A DNA stretch of 6,252 bases. Source: an uncultured Collinsella sp. (GTDB taxonomy: Bacteria > Actinomycetota > Coriobacteriia > Coriobacteriales > Coriobacteriaceae). Shown here one piece after another: positions 1-5,644 of this stretch (position 1 is the stretch's first letter; each line of letters begins with the position of its first letter). Both the position numbers and the translations under genes were made by a program. Under the pieces are notes generated by a model, which was not told the origin of the DNA, did no database searches, and was given only the letters and a program-made list of their open reading frames with translations. The stretch spans positions 1 through 6,252 of the forward strand of contig URRJ01000105.1 in the NCBI GenBank assembly GCA_900550205.1, given 5' to 3'.

Positions 1-895
1 CGTGACGGCCGACGCCGCGGGCATCTGCATCCGCACCGGCAACGCCTGCATCCTGCGCGGCGGTTCGCTGGCGTATCACTCGTGCGCCATGATTGCCGAG
101 CTGCTGGCCGATGCGCTTGAGGCCCAGGGTTTCCCGCGCGAGGCCGTCTCGATGATCGAGTCTACCGACCGCGAGGCCACCGGCGAGCTCATGAAGCTCC
201 GCGGCATCGTCGATGTGCTCATTCCGCGTGGCGGTGCGGGCCTGATTCAGCGCTGCGTGCGCGAGTCGCTTGTGCCGGTGATCGAGACGGGTACGGGCAA
301 CTGCCACATCTACGTGCATGAGTCGGCCGACTTCGATAAAGCGCTCAACATTATCGTCAACGCCAAGACGCAGCGCGTGGGCGTGTGCAATGCTGCCGAG
401 TCGCTGCTGGTCGACCGCGCCGTGGCCGACGCGTTTTTGCCCGCGGCTGTGGCTGTGCTGCACGACCACGGCGTGCTCATTCACGGCGACGAGGCCACGT
501 GCGCCACATGCGCCGATTCCGGTCTTGCCGAGGGCGACGACTACGTGGCCGCGACCGAGGAGGACTGGGGCCGCGAGTATCTGGCGCTCGAGATGAGCGT
601 GAAGGTCGTGGCGAACGAGGACGAGGCCATCGCGCACATCAACCGCTATGGCACCATGCATTCCGAGGCCATCATTGCCGAGGACGCGGACGCTTGCGAG
701 CGCTTTCTGGATGAGATCGATGCCTCGGCCGTGTATGCCAACGCCAGCACGCGCTTCACTGACGGCGGCGAGTTTAAGCTGGGTGCCGAGATCGGCATCT
801 CGACCCAAAAGCTTCACGCCCGCGGACCCTTTGCCGCCGAGGCCCTCACCACCTACAAATACAAGCTCCGCGGCACCGGCCAGGTCCGCCCCTAA
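1..895 (+). CDS. proA: Glutamate-5-semialdehyde dehydrogenase (gamma-glutamyl phosphate reductase), 5'-truncated by window edge
   Basis: ProA reduces gamma-glutamyl phosphate to glutamate-5-semialdehyde with NADPH, the second step of proline synthesis from glutamate, in the cytoplasm. The reading frame is open from base 2 to the TAA at 893-895, giving 297 visible residues. The family is about 410-420 residues, so roughly the first 120 lie upstream of the window. Family segments visible in order are TGNACILRGGS (residues 12-22, nucleotide-binding region), LIPRGGAGL (73-81), CHIYVHESAD (101-110), and the catalytic-loop block NAKTQRVGVCN (120-130), where C129 (bases 386-388) is the expected nucleophilic cysteine. 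The C-terminal signatures NASTRFTDGGEF and STQKLHARGPFAAEALTTYK are also present. No frameshift or missing key residue is seen. The GTG at base 2 is an internal codon, not the real start. proB would be expected nearby upstream. A 41-bp hairpin begins 14 nt after the stop and probably terminates the transcript. Confidence 0.96.
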   Translation, partial: VTADAAGICIRTGNACILRGGSLAYHSCAMIAELLADALEAQGFPREAVSMIESTDREATGELMKLRGIVDVLIPRGGAGLIQRCVRESLVPVIETGTGNCHIYVHESADFDKALNIIVNAKTQRVGVCNAAESLLVDRAVADAFLPAAVAVLHDHGVLIHGDEATCATCADSGLAEGDDYVAATEEDWGREYLALEMSVKVVANEDEAIAHINRYGTMHSEAIIAEDADACERFLDEIDASAVYANASTRFTDGGEFKLGAEIGISTQKLHARGPFAAEALTTYKYKLRGTGQVRP

Positions 896-909
896 ACCCC
901 TCACAAACG

Positions 910-950
910 AAAACCACCACAAAGGGGACAGGCACCTTTGTGGTGGTTTT
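910..950 (+). repeat. 41-bp REP-like palindrome, copy R1 (also likely proA terminator)
   Basis: A perfect inverted repeat with 16-nt arms: left arm AAAACCACCACAAAGG at 910-925, right arm its exact complement at 935-950, and the 9-nt loop GGACAGGCA. The right arm ends in a T-run (947-951) and the left begins with an A-run, so the hairpin has the form of an intrinsic terminator readable on both strands. It lies 14 nt after the proA stop. It is the exact reverse complement of the copies at 1889-1929 and 2588-2628. Together with 1889-1929 it brackets the RAYT gene. Confidence 0.93.
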
Positions 951-1041
951 TGCTTACTCGCGCATTTGTTCGTTGCTCAAGTGTATCTAAGCATATTCCC
1001 GCCATGCAATAGCTGACATTTCGGCAGGTGGGCGGTTTAAT

Positions 1042-1061
1042 CGGCGAGTAGATTCTCGCCG
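1042..1061 (+). other. 7-bp perfect hairpin upstream of the transposase gene
   Basis: CGGCGAG (1042-1048) and CTCGCCG (1055-1061) are perfect complements around the loop TAGATT. The hairpin lies about 40 nt upstream of the transposase ribosome binding site, in a 216-bp gap between proA and the transposase (896-1111) that otherwise holds only R1. It could be a leader structure or part of the element's DNA recognition sequence. No convincing -35/-10 pair was found in this gap. Confidence 0.4.
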
Positions 1062-1099
1062 CTTTGCGTGCGTCGCGGGGTTATTTTTGGCATGAGAGC

Positions 1100-1107
1100 A
1101 AGGAGGT
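1100..1107 (+). promoter_or_regulatory. Shine-Dalgarno site that fixes the transposase start
   Basis: AAGGAGGT lies 4 nt before the ATG at 1112, a near-perfect anti-16S match. The frame is open further upstream to an ATG at 1064, but that start has no ribosome binding site and would place this motif inside the coding region. The start at 1112 is therefore preferred. Confidence 0.8.
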
Positions 1108-1111
1108 GCCC

Positions 1112-1870
1112 ATGTCGAGAAAACCGCGGCAGAAATCACTGATTGGCCTGTATCACATCACGATGAGAGGCAACGGTAAGCAGCTTCTGTTTGAGGATGA
1201 TGAAGACAGAAGACGCATTTTGTCGCTTGTTCGATCCTCGATAGTGCGGTTCAACATTAGACTCATTGCTTGGTGTCTGATGGGTAACCACGTTCATCTT
1301 GTTCTAAGTGACCCCGATGATAATGTGAGCGAGGCCATGCATCTTGTCATGTCTTGCTACGCAACTTGGTATAACCGTCGCCACGGACATGTTGGTCATG
1401 TTTTTCAGGATAGGTTTTCGAGCGCCCCTATTTCGAGTGAGGAATACCTTCTCGACGCTATTCGATATGTTCATTTCAATCCGCAAAAGGCCGGGATTTG
1501 TCCATACGGCGCGTATCGATGGAGCAGTCACCTAGATTATGTTGAACGCGATCCAGATATCGCAACGGTCGATTTGGCGTTTGTTCGCTTTGCGTTTCCG
1601 CGCGTTCGTGACTATCAGACTTTTATGAACGCGTCGAATGTCGTGGTTGTTCGTCCGTCAACGGGTGGACGTATCGATGAAGATGAGGCCTTGGATGTGG
1701 GGATATCGCTAGTTCGCTTGTTCGGTTTGAGCGAGCTTTCCGATGTCAAATCCCTCGACAAGACTAAACGCAACGAGGTACTTGCTGCAATGCGAGGTGC
1801 CGGCCTTTCCATCCGCCAGATTCAGCGCTTGACGGGCGTGGGGGAGTGGTCGATCCGCAAGGCATGTTAG
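1112..1870 (+). CDS. REP-associated tyrosine transposase (RAYT), IS200-like Y1/HUH family
   Basis: A 252-residue single-strand DNA transposase of the Y1/HUH class. Such enzymes recognise DNA hairpins and cleave next to them through a 5'-phosphotyrosine link. Visible in order: YHITMRGN (residues 14-21, first strand of the fold), the HUH motif in MGNHVHLVL (H60 and H62, metal ligands), the RAYT block GHVGHVFQDRF (92-102), and IRYVHFNPQKAG (117-128). Y119 there aligns with the catalytic Tyr115 of E. coli TnpA-REP. The catalytic set therefore appears complete. The C-terminal part (about 216-250, with GLSIRQIQRLTGVGEWSIRK) looks like a helix-turn-helix, a common RAYT add-on. The gene ends TAG at 1868-1870, converges on the HD-domain gene, and is flanked by inverted REP-like palindromes, its probable substrates. 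Its codons are AT-richer than those of its neighbours. Family assignment is secure; activity is inferred. Confidence 0.93.
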   Translation: MSRKPRQKSLIGLYHITMRGNGKQLLFEDDEDRRRILSLVRSSIVRFNIRLIAWCLMGNHVHLVLSDPDDNVSEAMHLVMSCYATWYNRRHGHVGHVFQDRFSSAPISSEEYLLDAIRYVHFNPQKAGICPYGAYRWSSHLDYVERDPDIATVDLAFVRFAFPRVRDYQTFMNASNVVVVRPSTGGRIDEDEALDVGISLVRLFGLSELSDVKSLDKTKRNEVLAAMRGAGLSIRQIQRLTGVGEWSIRKAC

Positions 1871-1888
1871 TCCGTCCCGATGTAAATT

Positions 1889-1929
1889 AAAACCACCACA
1901 AAGGTGCCTGTCCCCTTTGTGGTGGTTTT
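1889..1929 (-). repeat. 41-bp REP-like palindrome, copy R2 (shared terminator of RAYT and HD gene)
   Basis: Same 16-nt perfect arms as R1 (1889-1904 and 1914-1929), with the plus-strand loop TGCCTGTCC, so it is the exact reverse complement of R1. It sits 18 nt after the RAYT stop (plus) and 4 nt after the HD-gene stop (minus). This is ideal for a bidirectional terminator between convergent genes: T-run at 1926-1929 on plus, and the complement of the A-run at 1889-1892 on minus. Confidence 0.93.
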
Positions 1930-1933
1930 GATG

Positions 1934-2533
1934 TTAGGCCTGGAAGGTGTCGCGATCGGGGGCGAAGGACTGCATGGCCGCGATGGTGCGGTCAAAGAGT
2001 TCGGGGAGCTCCCAACCCAGCATCTCGGCGCCCTGCGTAATCACGTCGCGCGAACAGCCGGCGGCAAAGCGCTTGTCCTTGAACTTTTTCTTGAGCGACT
2101 TGGTCGTAAAGTCCATGACGCTCTTGCTCGGGCGCATGATGACAGCGGCGCCGATCAGACCGGTGAGCTCGTCGCAGGCAAACAGGATCTTTTCCATCTG
2201 AAGCTCGGGCTTGGGCAGCGAGGCGTTGAAATCGGACGTGTGCGTCTGAATGGCACGGATGAGCTCGGGCGATGCGCCCTCGCCCTCGAGGATCTCGGCC
2301 GCATAGATGGTGTGGTTCACGGGGTCGTCCTCATGCTCCTCCCAATCCAAGTCGTGCAGCAGGCCGACGATGCCCCAAAACTCCTCGTTCTCGGGGTCGA
2401 ACTCGCGCGCAAAGTAGCGCATGGTGCCCTCGACCGTCTCGCCGTGCGTGATATGGAACGGATCTTTGTTGTGCTCGTTGAGCAGTTCGAATGCACGGTC
2501 GCGGGTGATTCCGGCGGTAAGCAGCTCTGCCAT
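1934..2533 (-). CDS. HD-domain protein, putative metal-dependent phosphohydrolase
   Basis: A 199-residue cytoplasmic protein with the HD superfamily pattern: H30 in ITHGETVEGTMRYFA, the H60-D61 pair in GLLHDLDWEEH, further histidines (H74, H98) that may add ligands, and D121 in FACDELTGLIGA, the usual distal aspartate. Proteins of this type bind divalent metal and hydrolyse phosphoester or nucleotide bonds, but the substrate cannot be read from the sequence. No signal peptide or membrane segment is seen. The start ATG (complement of 2531-2533) has an AAGGAGT ribosome binding site at 2539-2545. The stop is 4 nt before palindrome R2. The gene follows carD on the same strand with a 101-nt gap that contains hairpin R3, so it may be uncoupled from carD. 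A weak minus-strand promoter is possible: -35 TTGTTC (complement of 2581-2586), 16-bp spacer, -10 TATCGA (complement of 2559-2564). Confidence 0.85.
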   Translation of the reverse strand: MAELLTAGITRDRAFELLNEHNKDPFHITHGETVEGTMRYFAREFDPENEEFWGIVGLLHDLDWEEHEDDPVNHTIYAAEILEGEGASPELIRAIQTHTSDFNASLPKPELQMEKILFACDELTGLIGAAVIMRPSKSVMDFTTKSLKKKFKDKRFAAGCSRDVITQGAEMLGWELPELFDRTIAAMQSFAPDRDTFQA

Positions 2534-2587
2534 AACAGACTCCTTGTGCTCGTAGGTATCGATAAGAATGAATACTACTAGAACAAG

Positions 2588-2628
2588 AAAACCACCACAA
2601 AGGTGCCTGTCCCCTTTGTGGTGGTTTT
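2588..2628 (-). repeat. 41-bp REP-like palindrome, copy R3 (likely carD terminator)
   Basis: Identical to R2, with perfect 16-nt arms at 2588-2603 and 2613-2628 and the plus-strand loop TGCCTGTCC at 2604-2612. It begins 6 nt after the carD stop on the minus strand, and the A-run at 2588-2591 becomes the terminator T-run for carD. It has no transposase next to it, so this is a solitary copy of the R1/R2 family. Confidence 0.93.
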
Positions 2629-2634
2629 GGCAGG

Positions 2635-3120
2635 TTAGTTGAGGGCGGCTTGGGCTAGGCGGGCTTCGGCGTCCTCCTCTGTGACGCCCAGGGCCACAGC
2701 GAACTCCTCGATGGAGCGGCGCTTGGCTTCCTTGAGTACGCGCATGTAGTAAGAGCTGGGCTTTTTATCTGCTTCCTCGGCCTGGCGAATACGGTGCATC
2801 ATGGTTTTTGCCACGCGGACCGTCTCGGGCGCACCCAGCTTGAGCTGCTGCTTAAAGTGCGTCTCCTCGAGCGAGCTGTTGCGTTCGGTAAAGGTGTCGC
2901 ACTCCAGCTCGTCGTAGTGACTCAGCAGGTGCTCTGCATCTTGCTGGGAGATGGCGGCGTGCAAACGATCGGCCTGCGCCACGGGGTACATGAGGATCGT
3001 CTGCGCATGTCCCTGCTTGGTCTCGAGCAACAGCATGGGCTGCGGTGTGTCGTCCCTAAAACCGACGACGGTGCAGACTCCCTGACCCGGATGAATGACG
3101 TGTTGACCGATTGAGAACAT
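2635..3120 (-). CDS. CarD/CdnL-family transcription regulator (RNA polymerase-binding)
   Basis: A 161-residue protein, the usual length for the CarD/CdnL family. These proteins bind the RNA polymerase beta subunit through an N-terminal Tudor-like domain and stabilise the open complex, often at rRNA and other housekeeping promoters. The N-terminal signature FSIGQHVIHPGQGVCTVVGF (residues 2-21) matches the family. The C-terminal half (about 60-161) is a charged, helical region with VAKTMMHRIRQAEE and YYMRVLKEAKRRSIEEFAVALG. The protein contains no tryptophan at all, although canonical CarD uses a conserved tryptophan (W85 in Mycobacterium) as the DNA wedge. It may therefore contact promoters differently, or be a CarD paralogue. 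The start (complement of 3118-3120) has GGAGGT at 3124-3129. It is divergent from argS, and hairpin R3 follows its stop. Confidence 0.88.
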   Translation of the reverse strand: MFSIGQHVIHPGQGVCTVVGFRDDTPQPMLLLETKQGHAQTILMYPVAQADRLHAAISQQDAEHLLSHYDELECDTFTERNSSLEETHFKQQLKLGAPETVRVAKTMMHRIRQAEEADKKPSSYYMRVLKEAKRRSIEEFAVALGVTEEDAEARLAQAALN

Positions 3121-3221
3121 GCTACCTCCAACTTATACGAATTTGCGTATGTTAAGAATACCACGCTGACGTGCGCAAACCATCACTTTATGCAGGAAAA
3201 GCACACAACTCCGATAGGTAA

Positions 3222-3236
3222 GAGTATTCGATACTC
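3222..3236. repeat. 15-bp palindrome GAGTAT-TCG-ATACTC, candidate operator
   Basis: Perfect 6-bp inverted repeat with a 3-nt centre in the carD/argS intergenic region. The odd-centred dyad is typical of a dimeric repressor site, but no cognate regulator can be named. Confidence 0.35.
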
Positions 3237-3256
3237 CGAACGGCTTATACACGTGT

Positions 3257-3281
3257 TTATGCATTTTCAGCGGGTGCATAA
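3257..3281. repeat. TTATGCA-N11-TGCATAA inverted repeat, candidate operator
   Basis: Perfect 7-bp inverted repeat (3257-3263 and 3275-3281) whose half-site recurs at 3188-3194 and, as TGCATATGCA, at 3337-3346. Some actinobacterial arginine-repressor boxes contain TGCAT half-sites. Control of argS by ArgR is therefore conceivable but unproven. Confidence 0.35.
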
Positions 3282-3336
3282 TCAGCAGGCAGACCGCCAT
3301 CTTTGAGCGGCCTCGCGCGAACTGTAGTCAATTTTG

Positions 3337-3346
3337 TGCATATGCA
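3337..3346. repeat. Perfect 10-bp palindrome TGCATATGCA upstream of argS promoter
   Basis: It lies about 20 bp upstream of the proposed argS -35 and fuses the two orientations of the TATGCA half-site seen elsewhere in the same intergenic region. Confidence 0.35.
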
Positions 3347-3366
3347 ATATCGATTGACTTTACCCT

Positions 3367-3395
3367 GCGACAGTAGCTACCGCTTGTGATAGAGT
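3367..3395 (+). promoter_or_regulatory. Candidate argS promoter with extended -10
   Basis: -35 GCGACA (3367-3372, four of six matches to TTGACA), 17-bp spacer, and -10 TAGAGT (3390-3395) preceded by TGA, forming an extended -10. Transcription would begin near 3402, leaving a leader of about 60 nt. A better -35 (TTGACT, 3354-3359) has no suitable -10 at normal spacing. Confidence 0.4.
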
Positions 3396-3451
3396 GCTAC
3401 AAACTCTGGCTTTTGCCCTACGAGTGACCAAGAGCTCGGGGGCTTTAACAC

Positions 3452-3458
3452 AAGGAGG
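3452..3458 (+). promoter_or_regulatory. Shine-Dalgarno site that fixes the argS start
   Basis: AAGGAGG lies 4 nt before the ATG at 3463. The frame stays open upstream to an ATG at 3394, but that one lacks a ribosome binding site and overlaps the proposed -10. The protein beginning MPEKIEELV also matches the usual ArgRS N-terminus. Confidence 0.85.
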
Positions 3459-3462
3459 ATCT

Positions 3463-5316
3463 ATGCCCGAGAAGATTGAAGAGCTGGTACGCGCTGCGCT
3501 TGCTGCGGCCCAGGAGGCCGGCGACCTTTCCGCATTTGAACTTGACGATTGCGCCATCGAGCGACCGGCTGACACTTCTCATGGCGAGTGGACCTCCACC
3601 ATGGCCCTGAAGTCCGCCAAGCTGGCTCACTGTGCCCCGCGCAAGATCGCCGAGGCCGTCGTTGCCCATATGCCCGAGGACCCCGCAATCGAGAAGGTCG
3701 AGATCGCCGGCCCTGGCTTTATCAACTTCTACCTTTCCGTCGCCGTCAAGAACGCCATCTTCGGCGAGGCCCGCGAGAAGGGTATGGACTTCGCCAAGTC
3801 TAACGTCGGTGGCGGCCTGAAGACCCAGGTCGAGTTCGTCTCCGCCAACCCCGTCGGCCCCATGCACATCGGCCATGGCCGCTGGGCCGCGCTGGGCGAC
3901 TCCCTCTGCCGTGTTATGGACCACGCCGGTTACGACATCCAGCGTGAGTTCTACATCAACGACCACGGCTCGCAGATGAACACCTTCGGCAACTCCATCA
4001 GCACGCGCTATATGCAGCTTGCCGACATCATCGCCAAGCAGGGCGTGGATATCGACGAGGCTCATAAGCTGCTGATCGCCGACCGCGACGCCTTCGTTGC
4101 CGATGAGAACGACGAGCATCCCGAGACCCATCCGTACCAGGACAACTTTGCCGAGACCCTGGGCAAGGACTCTTACGGCGGCGATTACATCATCGACGAG
4201 GCCGCTGAGTTCTGGCGCACCGACGGCGACAAGTGGGTCGACGCCGATCCGCAGGAGCGCATGGAGAGCTTCCGCGAGCGCGGCTATGTGAAGATGGTCG
4301 ACAACATGCGCGACCTCTGCCACGCCGTCAATTGCGACTTCGACCGCTGGTTCTCCGAGCGCTCGCTGTACGTGAAGGACACCGAGGGCGAGACCGCCGG
4401 CACTTCCGCCGTCGACCGCGCTTTTGAGAAGCTCGACAAGATGGGCTACCTCTACACCAAGGACGGTGCCCTGTGGTTCCGTTCCACCGATCTGGGTGAC
4501 GACAAGGACCGTGTCCTGATCAAGTCCGACGGCGAGTACACCTACTTCGCCTCCGACGTTGCCTATCACTGGGATAAGTTCCAGCGCGTCGACCACGTCA
4601 TTGACATCTGGGGCGCCGACCACCACGGCTACATCGAGCGCGTCCGCTGCGTCTGCGATGCTCTTGGCTATCCCGGCAAGTTCGAGGTTCTGCTGGGCCA
4701 GCTCGTCAACCTGCTGCGTAATGGCAAGCCCGTCCGTATGTCCAAGCGCAAGGGCACCATGGTGACCCTGCAGGAGCTCGTCGACGAGGTCGGCTCCGAC
4801 GCCGCTCGTTACACGCTCATCTCCAAGAGCTCCAACCAGATGGTCGACTTCGATATCGAGGCCGTTAAGAAGCGCGATAACTCCAACCCGGTGTACTACG
4901 TGCAGTACGCTCACGCCCGCGTGTGCTCCATCCTGCGCCGTGCCGCTGACGTTACGCCCGAGCAGGCTGACGAGATGGGCATGAAGGCCGTCGCCGCCAA
5001 GGCCATCGGTGAGAACGTTGATTACTCGCTGCTGACCGACCCGACCGAGCTCGCCCTTTCGCGTAAGCTCAACGAGCTCACCGACCTTATCGCCAGCTGC
5101 GCTCGCGACCGCGCCCCGTTCCGTCTGACGCACTTTGCCGAGGAGCTCGCCGGCGACTTCCACAGCTTCTACGCTGCCTGCCAGGTCCTGCCGAGCGAGG
5201 GCCGTCCCGTCGACCCCGAGCTTTCGCGCGCCCGTCTGGCCGCTTGCGACGCCGTCCGCGTGACGCTCGCCCTGGTGCTCACCCTCGTTGGTGTCTCCGC
5301 TCCCGAGCAGATGTAA
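3463..5316 (+). CDS. argS: Arginyl-tRNA synthetase (class I)
   Basis: A 617-residue enzyme that charges tRNA-Arg with arginine using ATP; cytoplasmic and essential. The N-terminal Add1 domain occupies about residues 1-110 and includes the family block AGPGFINFYL (82-91), which recognises the tRNA elbow. The class I HIGH motif is in SANPVGPMHIGHGR (HIGH at 135-138). FASDVAYHWDK (362-372) and WGADHHGY (383-390) are further active-site blocks. The KMSKS counterpart is VRMSKRKGT (424-432), with R in place of the first K, as is common in ArgRS. The DALR anticodon-binding domain runs from about YVQYAHARV (479-487) to the C-terminal APEQM. The protein is longer than the usual 550-590 residues, mostly through extra acidic sequence at about 186-230 between HIGH and KMSKS. 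The gene is divergent from carD, has its own probable promoter, and ends in an intrinsic terminator, so it appears monocistronic. Confidence 0.98.
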   Translation: MPEKIEELVRAALAAAQEAGDLSAFELDDCAIERPADTSHGEWTSTMALKSAKLAHCAPRKIAEAVVAHMPEDPAIEKVEIAGPGFINFYLSVAVKNAIFGEAREKGMDFAKSNVGGGLKTQVEFVSANPVGPMHIGHGRWAALGDSLCRVMDHAGYDIQREFYINDHGSQMNTFGNSISTRYMQLADIIAKQGVDIDEAHKLLIADRDAFVADENDEHPETHPYQDNFAETLGKDSYGGDYIIDEAAEFWRTDGDKWVDADPQERMESFRERGYVKMVDNMRDLCHAVNCDFDRWFSERSLYVKDTEGETAGTSAVDRAFEKLDKMGYLYTKDGALWFRSTDLGDDKDRVLIKSDGEYTYFASDVAYHWDKFQRVDHVIDIWGADHHGYIERVRCVCDALGYPGKFEVLLGQLVNLLRNGKPVRMSKRKGTMVTLQELVDEVGSDAARYTLISKSSNQMVDFDIEAVKKRDNSNPVYYVQYAHARVCSILRRAADVTPEQADEMGMKAVAAKAIGENVDYSLLTDPTELALSRKLNELTDLIASCARDRAPFRLTHFAEELAGDFHSFYAACQVLPSEGRPVDPELSRARLAACDAVRVTLALVLTLVGVSAPEQM

Positions 5317-5363
5317 TCTGCGGGTCATTTGACCGTGAAGGTTCGGCTTTGCTGAGCCCTATA

Positions 5364-5396
5364 AGCCCGATCTCCATGCGGAGGTCGGGCTTTTTT
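5364..5396 (+). terminator. Intrinsic terminator of argS
   Basis: A 12-bp GC-rich stem with one G-T wobble: AGCCCGATCTCC (5364-5375) pairs with GGAGGTCGGGCT (5380-5391) around the loop ATGC, followed by a run of six T (5391-5396). It lies 47 nt after the argS TAA. Its sequence is unrelated to the R1-R3 palindromes. A short dyad GGTCA-TT-TGACC (5323-5334) also lies between stop and terminator. Confidence 0.92.
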
Positions 5397-5441
5397 GCTT
5401 TTGGCGGGGGTTTGGCGTGTTGGAAAATGCTACCAAATCGC

Positions 5442-5589
5442 AACTATACCGGTTTACGGGGCTGAATCGCCAACTGGCGACCATAGTGCCAATAGCGAAA
5501 TTAAAACTGCAGGTAGACGGCTTATTGTTTCTTAAAAATGCAGGGTATGGTTGGCTTGTATCGTTTTGGCCCCGTAATCCGGCATAGTT
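5442..5589. repeat. Long imperfect palindrome, element A
   Basis: The arms 5442-5485 and 5546-5589 pair without gaps. About 32 of 44 positions are Watson-Crick and 3 are G-T. The outermost 21 positions match at 19 (left AACTATACCGG..., right ...CCGGCATAGTT). The 60-nt centre contains ATTAAAACTGCAGGTAG (5500-5516) and is part of the core shared with element B. A nested dyad CGCCA-AC-TGGCG lies at 5468-5479. Functional options include a MITE-like element, a folded RNA, or a protein-binding DNA hairpin. Confidence 0.75.
5480..5549 (+). repeat. 70-bp core, copy A, direct repeat of 5706-5775
   Basis: Aligns without gaps to 5706-5775, identical at about 50 of 70 positions by eye. The best blocks are ATTAAAAC, GCAGGTAG, TTGTTT and GGGTATG. 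The match ends abruptly on both sides, where the arms of the two palindromes have unrelated sequences. Confidence 0.75.
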
Positions 5590-5598
5590 TTGAAAATT

Positions 5599-5637
5599 GT
5601 CCCTTGGGGACGGAGGAAAACGGATTAATTTGTCTCG
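5599..5637. repeat. GTCCC-TT-GGGGAC dyad and GGGGAC...GTCTCG segment between elements A and B
   Basis: GTCCC (5599-5603) faces GGGGAC (5606-5611). The same GGGGAC may pair imperfectly with GTCTCG (5632-5637), enclosing two ACGGA direct repeats. The GGGGAC motif is also found at the loop of the R1-R3 palindromes. It could be a decayed REP-type hairpin of another subfamily, but the match is short. Confidence 0.3.
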
Positions 5638-5644
5638 TGGAGGG

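Larger units (their letters stand above)
910..1929 (+). mobile_element. RAYT module: transposase gene bracketed by inverted REP-like palindromes
   Basis: The Y1 transposase gene at 1112-1870 lies between two identical 41-bp palindromes in opposite orientation (R1 910-950, R2 1889-1929). This is the usual arrangement of a REP-associated tyrosine transposase and its cognate REP hairpins. Nothing else is encoded inside. The gene is visibly AT-richer than proA and argS, which fits acquired DNA. Whether the whole unit moves, or the RAYT only spreads or maintains the hairpins in trans, cannot be told from one copy. No target-site duplication is evident at the edges. Confidence 0.5.
3121..3462. promoter_or_regulatory. 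Divergent carD/argS control region with clustered short palindromes
   Basis: No gene is seen in these 342 bp. On the carD side there is an imperfect palindrome ATACG-N6-CGTAT (3135-3150) just upstream of the carD ribosome binding site. Further on come GAGTAT-TCG-ATACTC (3222-3236), ACACGTGT (3249-3256), TTATGCA-N11-TGCATAA (3257-3281) and TGCATATGCA (3337-3346). ACTCCGA occurs twice (3208-3214 and 3233-3239). A third TTATGCA stands at 3188-3194. The region is AT-richer than the genes. A carD promoter must lie here, but no convincing -35/-10 pair was identified for it. Confidence 0.6.

Noticed and set aside
966..997. Promoter for the transposase using TTGTTC or TTGCTC and CATATT
   Set aside because: Spacers are 20 or 13 bp with poor hexamers, so it is not convincing.
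1064..1111. Upstream start for the transposase at 1064
   Set aside because: No ribosome binding site there, and AAGGAGGT at 1100-1107 directly serves the ATG at 1112.
1904..2581. A 225-codon plus-strand frame opposite the HD-domain gene
   Set aside because: It begins inside palindrome R2 and lies antisense to the HD gene, which has a ribosome binding site and family motifs.
910..2628. CRISPR array from three identical 41-bp repeats
   Set aside because: Spacing is about 980 and 700 bp with genes between, orientation differs, and no cas genes are present.
3394..3462. Upstream start for argS at 3394
   Set aside because: The ATG-like start lacks a ribosome binding site and overlaps the proposed -10. 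AAGGAGG at 3452-3458 supports 3463.
3445..5328. A 627-codon open frame on the minus strand opposite argS
   Set aside because: It is the antisense shadow of argS, created by high G/C codon bias. It has no recognisable motif, is rich in V/L/G/D as such shadows are, and argS is certain.
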